NCBI GenBank assembly: GCA_944381485.1
Contig: CALWLI010000025.1
Coordinates: 1 to 64,000, forward strand
DNA: 64,000 nucleotides
DNA from: an uncultured Lachnospiraceae bacterium
Lineage (GTDB): Bacteria; Bacillota; Clostridia; Lachnospirales; Lachnospiraceae
Direction: 5' to 3'
Shown: piece by piece, positions 1 to 9,527 of the stretch
How positions within the stretch are numbered: position 1 is the stretch's first letter
How the letters are laid out: each line of letters begins with the position of its first letter
Program-made: the position numbers and the translations under genes
The notes under the pieces: model-generated
Database searches by the model: none
The model's input: only the letters and a program-made list of their open reading frames with translations
What the model was told of the DNA's origin: nothing

Positions 1-478
1 ATCCGAGTTCTATTTCCTTCTCGCAGCCTGATATAGCCTCCTCGAAGGTTATGCGCATGTTTATGCGGACTGTAGCACCCTTCTGAGGCATCTTACGTCC
101 TCCGCTGTAGCCGCCTCCGCCAAAGCCTCCGAAGCCCGAATAGCTCCTTCCACCGCCGAAACCGAACAGATCCGAGAATATGTCTGTGAAGTCCATACCT
201 CCGAAGTCAAAGCCTCCGAAGCCTGATGCCTGACCGGCAGCAGAGTTGGCGTCAAAGGCCGCATGTCCGTAGCGGTCATAGGCCTCTCTCTTCTTGGGAT
301 CGGAAAGCACAGCGTAGGCTTCTCCCGCCTCCTTGAACTTCTCCTCGGCTTCCTTGTTTCCGGGGTTGGCGTCAGGATGGTATTTTTTCGCAAGAGTTCT
401 GTATGCTTTTTTTATAGTCGCGTCATCGGCGTTCTTGTCAACGCCCAAGACTTCATAATAATCTCTCTTTTGTGCCAT
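1..478 (-). CDS. dnaJ: Chaperone DnaJ (Hsp40), N-terminal part, cut by window edge
   Basis: This is the co-chaperone that stimulates the ATPase of DnaK and delivers unfolded substrates in the cytoplasm. About 159 residues are visible and the C-terminus lies before base 1. The J-domain begins [13 protein letters not shown] and contains the invariant HPD motif ([10 protein letters not shown]) near residue 32. A Gly/Phe-rich linker follows ([11 protein letters not shown], then GGGG runs), after which the substrate-binding domain starts. The ATG at 476-478 is preceded by GGAGAG. It is the last visible gene of hrcA-grpE-dnaK-dnaJ and lies 118 bp after dnaK, with a strong hairpin between them. The call is secure; only completeness is limited. 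Confidence 0.96.
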   Translation of the reverse strand, partial: MAQKRDYYEVLGVDKNADDATIKKAYRTLAKKYHPDANPGNKEAEEKFKEAGEAYAVLSDPKKREAYDRYGHAAFDANSAAGQASGFGGFDFGGMDFTDIFSDLFGFGGGRSYSGFGGFGGGGYSGGRKMPQKGATVRINMRITFEEAISGCEKEIELG

Positions 479-541
479 AAACTTTTCTCTCCATCAAAAA
501 ATAATATAAAGAGGCCGACCTGAATTGCCAATCTCTTTACA

Positions 542-575
542 GACCATAAGCGGGGCATAAGTCCCCGCCTTGGTC
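542..575 (-). terminator. Hairpin between dnaK and dnaJ
   Basis: GACCA (542-546) pairs with TGGTC (571-575), and GCGGGG (550-555) pairs with CCCCGC (563-568), giving a two-part hairpin with a 7-base loop. No T-run follows on the minus strand. It may therefore be a leaky terminator, a processing site or an mRNA stabiliser that lowers dnaJ relative to dnaK, rather than a full stop. The structure is seen directly; the role is inferred. Confidence 0.5.
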
Positions 576-596
576 ACATATATTTACCGGTTTATT

Positions 597-2537
<1,941 letters not shown>

Positions 2538-2544
2538 TTATGGT

Positions 2545-3192
2545 CTAATTCGCTACCTTTACCATGCTGTAGCGAAGGACCTTGTCTCTGTACATATAGC
2601 CCTTCTGAAATTCCTCGACTATCTCGCCTTCACCCTTTTCCTCGTCCTCAACATGCATGACGGCGTTGTGAAAGTTCGCGTCAAAGCTCTTTCCTACGGC
2701 CTCTATGGGCTCAACTCCGAAGCTCTTTAAGAGCTCTGTAAACTGCCTGTATATCTTTTCCATTCCGTCGACAAAGGAATCTCCTTTTTTGTCCTCGGGA
2801 ACTGTAGATAGAGCTCTCTCAAAATTATCCACCACAGGGAGCACCTTTTCAAGTACTGTCCTTTCTCCCTCGGAATACATGCCTGCCTTCTCGGCATCTG
2901 TTCGCTTCCTGAAATTGTCGAACTCTGCCATAAGTCGCTTCCATCTGTCTGTAAGCTCATCTATCTTCTCGTCCCTGGGGTCTTTTTTCTCAGGCTTTTC
3001 CTCTGAGCCGGTCTCTCCCGACTCCGCTTCCTCGGAGTTTTCCTTGCATTCCCCTGAGGTATTCTCCTCAGTTGCCTTCTCCTCGGTACTCTCCTTTTTT
3101 TCTTCCTTTATATCCTCGTTTATCTCTTCTTTATCTGTTTCCTCTTTGTTTATATCGTTTATATCCTTCTCATTCATATCAGTCTCGGTCAT
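2545..3192 (-). CDS. grpE: Nucleotide exchange factor GrpE
   Basis: GrpE releases ADP from DnaK. The protein has 215 residues. The first 75 or so are a low-complexity Glu/Lys/Asp tail, typical of Gram-positive GrpE. The coiled-coil dimer stalk follows (DELTDRWKRLMAEFDNFRKRTDAEK). The beta-domain carries VLPVVDNFERAL and ends in FQKGYMYRDKVLRYSMVKVAN, the family's C-terminal signature. It starts 5 bp after the hrcA stop, so the two are probably translationally coupled. Confidence 0.98.
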   Translation of the reverse strand: MTETDMNEKDINDINKEETDKEEINEDIKEEKKESTEEKATEENTSGECKENSEEAESGETGSEEKPEKKDPRDEKIDELTDRWKRLMAEFDNFRKRTDAEKAGMYSEGERTVLEKVLPVVDNFERALSTVPEDKKGDSFVDGMEKIYRQFTELLKSFGVEPIEAVGKSFDANFHNAVMHVEDEEKGEGEIVEEFQKGYMYRDKVLRYSMVKVAN

Positions 3193-3197
3193 CCTTC

Positions 3198-4265
3198 CTA
3201 TCCCTTTCCTTCCTTGCTGTCGGAGTCTTTTCCGAAGGTCTTATCCAGCTGCTCCATAAGATTTTTCATAGTTCCAAGCACCTTCTCGTAATCCATTCGC
3301 TTAGGTCCTATGACTCCTATCACACCTCTGAGTCCGTCTCCCAACTCATAGTTGGCGGTGACCAGAGAGCAGTCCTGCATGTTCTGAATAGGTCCCTCTC
3401 CTCCTATATATACCTGGAGGTTGTTTCTGTTCCCCTCTGAGATCTCATCATTTGTCACCTCTGAGACCAGCTTGTTCAAGGCGTCCTTCTCCTCGAAAGC
3501 GCTTATGAGGGCCGCCGCCTTCTTTGTGTCTGTAAGCTCGGGATACTTGAGTATGTTGGTAGCTCCTGAGGTGTATATGTCTCTTGACTCCTCTCCTGCC
3601 TCAACCATATCTATAATGGCATCTATAATGATCCTCACAGTTTCCCTGTGCTCCCCGGACTGCTCCAAAACATTCCTTACTGTGGAGCGGGTGATCTCAT
3701 TTAAGCTGAGCCCTGAAAAATGGTTGTTTATGATGATGGTCAGATTGAGTATGGACTCCATATCAAGATCTTCATCTATGGTCAGTATCTCATTCTTTAT
3801 GATATTGCCCTCAAGCACCAGTATGAGAAGGAGCTTGCCCGGACCCGGCTGTGAAAGCTGCACGTATTTTATCTTGTTCTCCGAGAGGGCCGGGGCGCTT
3901 ATGAGAGCCGCATAATTGGTGTCTATAGCCAGATGCTTAACCAGATTCTTTAAGAGCATCTCCAGCTTGTCCACCTTTTTTACCATGAGCTCAGTGACCT
4001 GATTTACCCTGTCGTCACTCTCCCTCATTATACTGTCCACATAAAACCTGTAGCCCTTGTCCGAGGGTATCCTTCCCGCAGAGGTGTGGGGCTGAATGAT
4101 ATAGCCCATCTCCTCAAGATCGCTCATCTCGTTCCTTATGGTAGCCGAGCTTAAGTTGAGCTCCGAGTACTTGGAGATGGTCCTTGAGCCCACAGGCTCT
4201 CCGGTCTCAAGATAGTTCTTGATAATGGTTTTTAATATTATGATTTTTCTTGCATCTAATTCCAT
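3198..4265 (-). CDS. hrcA: Heat-inducible transcription repressor HrcA
   Basis: HrcA binds CIRCE and represses class I heat-shock genes; GroE chaperonin is the usual co-factor. The 355-residue product has an N-terminal winged helix (ARKIIILKTIIKNYLETGEPVGSRTISK, then SSATIRNEMSDLEEMGYI) and the conserved HTSAGRIPSDKGYRFYVD. The central and C-terminal dimerisation domain ends in the family motif GVIGPKRMDYEKVLGTM near residue 325. It is the first gene of the operon, directly downstream of a CIRCE box, so it should be autoregulated. It ends in TAG, which shows that TAG is an ordinary stop codon in this genome. Confidence 0.98.
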   Translation of the reverse strand: MELDARKIIILKTIIKNYLETGEPVGSRTISKYSELNLSSATIRNEMSDLEEMGYIIQPHTSAGRIPSDKGYRFYVDSIMRESDDRVNQVTELMVKKVDKLEMLLKNLVKHLAIDTNYAALISAPALSENKIKYVQLSQPGPGKLLLILVLEGNIIKNEILTIDEDLDMESILNLTIIINNHFSGLSLNEITRSTVRNVLEQSGEHRETVRIIIDAIIDMVEAGEESRDIYTSGATNILKYPELTDTKKAAALISAFEEKDALNKLVSEVTNDEISEGNRNNLQVYIGGEGPIQNMQDCSLVTANYELGDGLRGVIGVIGPKRMDYEKVLGTMKNLMEQLDKTFGKDSDSKEGKG

Positions 4266-4286
4266 AATATCTCGCCTCTGTTCTTG

Positions 4287-4313
4287 TTAGCACTCTAATC
4301 ATAGGACTGCTAA
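4287..4313 (-). promoter_or_regulatory. CIRCE operator (HrcA binding site)
   Basis: TTAGCACTC (4287-4295), a 9-base spacer, then GACTGCTAA (4305-4313). The consensus is TTAGCACTC-N9-GAGTGCTAA, so one base of the right arm differs. It lies just downstream of the promoter and upstream of hrcA, the standard position for HrcA repression. No second CIRCE precedes dnaK or dnaJ. Confidence 0.93.
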
Positions 4314-4324
4314 CATCCTGCTTT

Positions 4325-4353
4325 ATAATATAATATCCCCCTGTAAATGTCAA
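4325..4353 (-). promoter_or_regulatory. Sigma-A promoter of the hrcA operon
   Basis: On the minus strand TTGACA (4348-4353), a 17-base spacer and TATTAT (4325-4330). This is a near-consensus housekeeping promoter whose start point would fall just before CIRCE. Confidence 0.85.
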
Positions 4354-4421
4354 TACTATGCAAAATAATTTCTCTGAAATATTTATAAAGTATATATGAA
4401 ATTTCACTGAGAAAAAAGAAA

Positions 4422-4443
4422 GGCGGCAGCCAATAAAGCCGCC
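4422..4443 (-). terminator. Terminator of the thioredoxin-lipoprotein gene
   Basis: GGCGGC (4422-4427) pairs with GCCGCC (4438-4443) around a 10-base loop. On the minus strand it is followed by TTTCTTTTTT, an intrinsic terminator 23 bp beyond the stop codon at 4466. Confidence 0.85.
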
Positions 4444-4465
4444 ACCCTTTTTCGATATTTTATAT

Positions 4466-5140
4466 TTACTCTTCTGTCACTTCCGCAAGTCTCTCATTTA
4501 TTATCTCTGTCCAGGCATTCTTGTCCTTGGCTCCCACAACAGGGTCTCCCACAAGCTTTCCTTCGGAGTCGACAAAAAATGTGGTGGGAACATACTGGGC
4601 CGCTCCCGATCCTATGATAAGCATGCCGAAGTCTCCCTCGGGTATCAGGTGAGTATATTCAGCTCCTGTCTCCTCAACTATCTTCTTGGCCTTCTCCACC
4701 ATCTCATCGTCCGCAACTATGGCATCGTTCTCGTCAATTGTGATCACATCCAGAGGAATTCCTATTATCTGAGCCTTCCCCTCAGCTTTAAGCTCCTCTG
4801 AAAGCTCTCCCAGCTCAGGCATCTCGTTTATGCAAGGCCCGCAGAAGGTGCCCCAGAGATTCACCATGGTGAGATCCGCGTCCTTAAAAATATCCTGAGT
4901 AAGCTCCTCACCGTAAAGCTCCTTCACCTTAAAGCTCTCGAAAGCCATGGCCACAAAATCAGGTGTCTCAGCCTCCTTATCCGCCTCATTCTCAGCGCTG
5001 TCCGTACTCTCTATAGCCTCAGCCGCCTCAGTCTCCTCAGCTCCGGTTTCTCCAAAGCAGGCGCCAAGCATCAGCGCCGAAAGAAGGGCCGCAAGCAGTA
5101 TGCCTGTCCTTTTAAGCTTCTTCCTGTATCTTATTTGCAT
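4466..5140 (-). CDS. TlpA/ResA-like thioredoxin lipoprotein
   Basis: A membrane-anchored extracytoplasmic thiol-disulfide protein of 224 residues. The N-terminus has a basic start, a hydrophobic stretch and the lipobox LMLGAC with Cys28. An acidic Ala/Glu-rich linker follows to about residue 60. The thioredoxin fold carries WGTFCGPC (Cys100 and Cys103), the AhpC/TlpA-type redox site, and a cis-Pro region VPTTFFVDSEGKLVG near residue 190. A strong AAGGAGG precedes the ATG, which lies 29 bp inside the 3' end of hemW. It probably reduces or oxidises exported proteins; its partner is unknown. Confidence 0.9.
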   Translation of the reverse strand: MQIRYRKKLKRTGILLAALLSALMLGACFGETGAEETEAAEAIESTDSAENEADKEAETPDFVAMAFESFKVKELYGEELTQDIFKDADLTMVNLWGTFCGPCINEMPELGELSEELKAEGKAQIIGIPLDVITIDENDAIVADDEMVEKAKKIVEETGAEYTHLIPEGDFGMLIIGSGAAQYVPTTFFVDSEGKLVGDPVVGAKDKNAWTEIINERLAEVTEE

Positions 5141-6314
5141 TTAATTCCTCCTTCTTTTCATCTGAAAGCAAAAACTCGCTCATTATAAGGTTGCTCACAT
5201 CCATTCCCCTGTCAGTAAGCCTGTATCTGTATCCGTCCTTTACCATAAGCTTGAGGGATGTGAATTTTTCCAGCTGCTCCCCATAGACAGAATCCATGCG
5301 GACCTTAAATCTCACCAAAAAATCTGTTGAGGAGATCCCTCTTGTCATTCTGAGGCCCAAAAACATGAATTCCTCCATCTCCTCCTCACGGGTGAGTTCC
5401 TTTTTCTCCGTATAAAGTCTTTCCTTTATATCAGGTGCACCGAAGTCCAGCTCGAGATAGCTCATCAGGTCTCTGGTAACGGAAAATCTCCTGTCCTCAA
5501 AAAACGAGGCCGCTCCAAGTCCCACACCCAGATACTCTTTCTCGGTCCAATATCCTATATTGTGTCTGCACTCATAGGAGGGCTTGGCCCAGTTGCTTAT
5601 CTCATAGCGCTCAAATCCTGCCTGCTTAAGGCAGCTTACGGTAAACTCGTCTATCTCCTCATCAGTGTCCTCGTCGGGGAGCTCCAGGAGCCCGTCTTCA
5701 TTCATCCTGTAGAAAGGGGTGCCGGGCTCTACTATAAGATTATAGACAGATATATGCTCAGGCTTAAGCATAACTATGTTTTTGAGAGTCTTTTTCCATG
5801 TGGCCGCCGTCTGTCCCGGAATACAGTTTATAAGGTCCACATTTATATTGGAAAAGCCCTCCATCCTGGCTCCCTGATAGCATTTTAAGAATTCCTCAAA
5901 GCTGTGTATCCTTCCGAGAGTCCTGAGTTCCTCATTATTTGCCGACTGAAGTCCTATGCTGAGCCTGTTTATCCCCGCATTTTTGTAGGCGGCGAATTTG
6001 TGTCTCATGGTAGATCCGGGGTTACACTCTATGCTTATCTCCGCATCCCTGTCCACATCATAATTCACTCTCACCTCTCTCATCACAGCCTCGATGAGCT
6101 TCGGCTCCAAAAGGGAAGGTGTACCTCCTCCTATATATATGCTACTTATCCTTCTGTCCCTGCAGAGCTCACTGTTGTACCTAAGCTCCTCCCTTAGTTT
6201 TTCTATGTAAGCCTTGTGTACCGAGGGTATGGTCCTGAAGGAAAGAAAGTCGCAATAATTACATTTTTTCGCACAAAAAGGTATGTGTATATATAATTCA
6301 AGTTCGTCTTTCAT
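5112..6314 (-). CDS. hemW: Radical SAM heme chaperone HemW-type protein
   Basis: HemW proteins are radical-SAM relatives of coproporphyrinogen III dehydrogenase (HemN) and act in heme trafficking. The cluster motif is CAKKCNYC, with Cys14, 18 and 21 counted from the chosen start. SSIYIGGGTPSLL, SIECNPGS, NRLSIGLQS and NVDLINCIPGQT follow, then the HemW C-terminal domain. The ATG at 6314 gives MKDELELYIHIPF, the usual HemN/HemW beginning, and has GGGAG upstream; 19 more residues could be read upstream without a ribosome site. No heme synthesis gene is nearby. True HemN activity cannot be excluded, but the missing longer N-terminus favours HemW. Confidence 0.9.
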   Translation of the reverse strand: MKDELELYIHIPFCAKKCNYCDFLSFRTIPSVHKAYIEKLREELRYNSELCRDRRISSIYIGGGTPSLLEPKLIEAVMREVRVNYDVDRDAEISIECNPGSTMRHKFAAYKNAGINRLSIGLQSANNEELRTLGRIHSFEEFLKCYQGARMEGFSNINVDLINCIPGQTAATWKKTLKNIVMLKPEHISVYNLIVEPGTPFYRMNEDGLLELPDEDTDEEIDEFTVSCLKQAGFERYEISNWAKPSYECRHNIGYWTEKEYLGVGLGAASFFEDRRFSVTRDLMSYLELDFGAPDIKERLYTEKKELTREEEMEEFMFLGLRMTRGISSTDFLVRFKVRMDSVYGEQLEKFTSLKLMVKDGYRYRLTDRGMDVSNLIMSEFLLSDEKKEELNANKIQEEA

Positions 6315-6404
6315 AAAAAATCTACTCCCGGCAAATATTATACTTGGGAATATATAATACTTCAACCACATCTGTCAGTCAATTGATCCTGACTGCGCAA
6401 AAAA

Positions 6405-6433
6405 ACGGCACTGCCCTCAAAAGGTCATGCCGT
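6405..6433 (-). terminator. Terminator after the 3D-domain gene
   Basis: ACGGCA (6405-6410) pairs with TGCCGT (6428-6433), with further partial pairing inside. On the minus strand TTTTTTT follows. It lies 14 bp beyond the stop codon of the gene at 6447. Confidence 0.75.
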
Positions 6434-6446
6434 CTTTATCGCTTTT

Positions 6447-7121
6447 CTATTCTTCCACCGGAACAGCTATCCATACATCCGCATACTGCCAGCCGGGATC
6501 CGTTACGGAGCGGGCCTCCTCGTGGGTATCAAAATATATGTCTATGTGGTTTCCGTTTACTCCGCTGCCCTTGTCCTCCACATCATATATGCCGTCAAAA
6601 TTGTGGACCGTGGGACCCGATGTTCCCTCAAGCACTATCTTGGTACCTATGGGGAGAAGTGAAAGGTCCGCCGCCACAGTATGCTTTGCTCTGGGAGTTG
6701 TCCCCGAGTATGTGCTCTGTCCTCCGCCGCAGGACGAACAGTTGCAGTAACCTGTGAGTTTAAAGCTGCCTACGAGCTCAGTCTTTTTGTAGGCTGTTCC
6801 GTCTATGTAAAAGACTCCGCTCTCATCAGCAGTATTACCCGAGTCCTTTGCTGTCTCGGAGCTCTCCTCCTCCTCGGAAAGCTCGACTGAGACTCCGGGG
6901 CCGCCATGGACTCCCTCAACTATGCCCTTGGCCTTCTTGTCCGCATCGGTGTCCTCCGGCCTGTCACTCACCGTATAATCTCCGTCAGTCACCGCGGCGT
7001 CCGCTATATTACTTCTTTCCGAAAGCTCAGCACCATAGGTTTTGTCGCCGAAGGACAGCATGGCTATGCATACCACTGCCGGCAGTACCCACATCAAAGC
7101 TTTCTTAGAGGCTGTTTTCAT
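6447..7121 (-). CDS. Secreted 3D-domain (double-psi beta-barrel) protein
   Basis: A probable exported cell-wall-active protein of 224 residues, related to the C-termini of YocH, YabE and RpfB. MKTASKKALMWVLPAVVCIA followed by a short polar stretch forms a signal peptide. An acidic low-complexity segment runs to about residue 110. The C-terminal domain contains FKLTGYCNCSSCGGG and the 3D signature with conserved aspartates (DGIYDVEDKGSG, NHIDIYF). The ATG at 7121 is preceded by AAAGGA; an upstream TTG would add 12 residues. It may cleave or bind peptidoglycan as a lytic-transglycosylase-like fold, but no dedicated wall-binding domain is visible. Confidence 0.85.
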   Translation of the reverse strand: MKTASKKALMWVLPAVVCIAMLSFGDKTYGAELSERSNIADAAVTDGDYTVSDRPEDTDADKKAKGIVEGVHGGPGVSVELSEEEESSETAKDSGNTADESGVFYIDGTAYKKTELVGSFKLTGYCNCSSCGGGQSTYSGTTPRAKHTVAADLSLLPIGTKIVLEGTSGPTVHNFDGIYDVEDKGSGVNGNHIDIYFDTHEEARSVTDPGWQYADVWIAVPVEE

Positions 7122-7177
7122 TTTTTTCTTTCCTTTCAAAGCTGTAGTTTTAATCAAAGCCTGAACATCATAAAACG

Positions 7178-7206
7178 ATTGTAGTATAAATAAGTTTCGC
7201 CTTCAA
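7178..7206 (-). promoter_or_regulatory. Promoter of the 3D-domain gene
   Basis: On the minus strand TTGAAG (7201-7206), a 17-base spacer and TACAAT (7178-7183), about 57 bp before the ATG at 7121. Confidence 0.55.
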
Positions 7207-7274
7207 AACAAGCTTTTTAAAGGAAAGGTAAGAACATGGTAAGAAATACGTAATGTTGCTTAGGCTTTTTGAAG

Positions 7275-9527
7275 CTACTTAAATATTCCTCTTATGGCCC
7301 TCCATATATTGACAAATACCTGAGCTATCCTCTCAAATATGCTCTTTTTCTCCTCCGGCTTTTCCGCGTCAAAGACTTCATCCTTATCATCGTCCTTGCT
7401 TATCTCATCGGATCTCAGTATTATCTGTATGCTCTCAGGACTTTTGTTTTTCTCCGAGGTGAAGGATATGGGTTTTGCCGAAGGATCTATATTAAGGAAG
7501 GTATTCTCCTCCTCAAACTTATCAAGTTCACTGTCAAGGCTCTCCTTCATAAGAGCCCCGCTGTCTCTCACTCCGGATATGCTGTCCGTCATGCTTATAC
7601 TCTTATCTATGAGGGCAATGGAGTTGTCTATGCCTGTCTTAAGGCTCTCATCCACATCATCCGACGAGTCCCTCAGAGTCTTTTGGATAAGCATAAGAGT
7701 TGAGGCGACTGAATTTACCGTGCCTGAGGTCTCTCCCAAAAGCTTTTCCATAGCCGTCAAAGAGTTTTGCATATCATTATAGTACATGCCTATTATGGCA
7801 TCCAGATTTCTCACATCATTCGTCAGGTCAATGAGCTCCCTTGAGACCATTTTGGCTCCACCTGCAGTCTTTCCCACACCCTTAAGTACCTGATTTGCAG
7901 ATGAAGATACAGCTTGGGATGCGGAGGCTATCTTAGTGAGGTTTTCCCTCTGAGAAGCTATGCCCTCAAGTATATTTCTTGTCTCCTCCAGATTTTTTAT
8001 GAGCTCCGTAAGGTTTGCAAGTCCCATATCGGCCTCGGAGGCCTCTGAGTTAAGGGCTGCATTTTTTATCTTTTCCTCCAGCTCCTCAAATCTTTTTATA
8101 TCCTTTTTTTTCGCTTCCTTTAAAGCCTCCTGCTTGTCATTCAGCCACTCGTAAAAGAGATCCTCGTCCAGGTCATGAGCTTCGCAGAATTCAGTGACAA
8201 GCTCTGACAGGTCGTACTCGTCTATAAGAGAGCTCACATCCGCATCAGAGAGGGAATCTATGGCTCCTGCAGCCTCTTTTATGGACTCCATAAGGTCGGC
8301 GAGCTCCGCCTGAAGCCTTTGGTCCTCCTCCATAAACTCGTTTATATAGGGCTTTATCCTGTTAAGGTCTGCGGCAAGATCATCGGAGCCGTCCTGTATC
8401 CTGTCAAGACCCCAGAACATGTTGTTGAGAGGTTTTTGCATGGAGGCGAGAGTAATTACCACAGAGTCAAAATTTTCGTCAAGCTTTTCCAGCGCGTCCT
8501 TACCTGTGCTGACATAGGGCACCAGCTCCCCCACGGCTCCTGAAAGCCCGGTGAGCGCCTTTACTGTCTCATCCCCGGAGTCAAGCACCGCATTTTTGTC
8601 TGCCGAGATCTTTTTTCTGGCATTTTCCATGTATATGAGGCTCTCCTTAAGGCCTGCCATCTCGGTCTTCATTGACTCCGCCACCGCAAGAAGGCTGTCC
8701 ATGCTGTCATACATGGCATCCCCGCTGTCTCTCCAGGTATCCTTCAGCTCCTTTATGTCCTTAATATTGTCAAAGCTGTCCATAGTGGCCGGAATAATAA
8801 GGAATATCACTCCTATGCTCTCGTAATCATTGCATCCGAGCCTTACATTAAACTCCTTCTCCTCTCCGGGAAGGGCTGTGAACATGACCCCTGTCATATC
8901 CCCCACCGTCTGGGTCTGAGAGCCCGGCGCATCCACCGAGTATATCTTGTCATCATCTATGGGAATGAGACAGGACAGGAGCATATTGTTTCTCATGTAC
9001 TCTGAGGCATTGTCATTGGGAGTCACCTTAATATCTGTCTCCACAAGGCCGTCTGCTCCCGCCAGATCCTCGGCCTTTACAGGAAGTCCGTTGAGCTTAT
9101 AGCTGATCTCAAAGTTCCAGGGAAGTATCACTTTCTCAGTTTCAAGCTTTCCCTCATAGTAAAACTTCTTTCCGTCTCCCTTAAGGGGTATTTTGACACC
9201 CTCCTCCGTCTTCTCTATCACAGCGTCGTCTGACATATTGAGGACATCCGTATATTCTCCGTAATCTGTGTACTCCATCTCCGCTGTGGAGCTTATGCCC
9301 TTTACCACATTCACCTTGCTGATATCGCCGTAAAAGTCAAGGTTTACATACATAGTCTCGTCTGTGACGACTATATCAGGCAGGAGAGACTGATCCGCCT
9401 CTGCCCCATAGGCTTCCGTCAAAAATGCGGATAAGCCTGTGCTTAAGACAGCAGAAAAAAGTGTCGTGGCCACAAGGCTCCCCGCAAGCTTTCTTTTAAG
9501 AATTTTTTTCAGATCCCTGTTTAACAT
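7275..9527 (-). CDS. Exported coiled-coil partner of an MMPL transporter
   Basis: A 750-residue protein with a signal sequence (LKRKLAGSLVATTLFSAVLS) and a predicted extracytoplasmic body. Residues 45-260 look globular and beta-rich. Residues 260-690 are long helical, heptad-like stretches rich in Ala, Ser, Glu, Leu and Asp (MYDSMDSLLAVAESM, ANLTELIKNLEETRN). The last residues (VFVNIWRAIRGIFK) are amphipathic or membrane-seeking. Similar coiled-coil proteins (YhgE/Pip-like) accompany MMPL transporters in Firmicutes. Its start lies 32 bp inside the end of the transporter gene, so the two are coupled and probably form one export complex. I do not recognise a specific family beyond this. Confidence 0.75.
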   Translation of the reverse strand: MLNRDLKKILKRKLAGSLVATTLFSAVLSTGLSAFLTEAYGAEADQSLLPDIVVTDETMYVNLDFYGDISKVNVVKGISSTAEMEYTDYGEYTDVLNMSDDAVIEKTEEGVKIPLKGDGKKFYYEGKLETEKVILPWNFEISYKLNGLPVKAEDLAGADGLVETDIKVTPNDNASEYMRNNMLLSCLIPIDDDKIYSVDAPGSQTQTVGDMTGVMFTALPGEEKEFNVRLGCNDYESIGVIFLIIPATMDSFDNIKDIKELKDTWRDSGDAMYDSMDSLLAVAESMKTEMAGLKESLIYMENARKKISADKNAVLDSGDETVKALTGLSGAVGELVPYVSTGKDALEKLDENFDSVVITLASMQKPLNNMFWGLDRIQDGSDDLAADLNRIKPYINEFMEEDQRLQAELADLMESIKEAAGAIDSLSDADVSSLIDEYDLSELVTEFCEAHDLDEDLFYEWLNDKQEALKEAKKKDIKRFEELEEKIKNAALNSEASEADMGLANLTELIKNLEETRNILEGIASQRENLTKIASASQAVSSSANQVLKGVGKTAGGAKMVSRELIDLTNDVRNLDAIIGMYYNDMQNSLTAMEKLLGETSGTVNSVASTLMLIQKTLRDSSDDVDESLKTGIDNSIALIDKSISMTDSISGVRDSGALMKESLDSELDKFEEENTFLNIDPSAKPISFTSEKNKSPESIQIILRSDEISKDDDKDEVFDAEKPEEKKSIFERIAQVFVNIWRAIRGIFK

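Noticed and set aside
61-393. 110-codon minus-strand frame inside dnaJ
   Set aside because: It overlaps the DnaJ frame, which has the J-domain and HPD motif; the alternative is Arg/Pro-rich shadow sequence.
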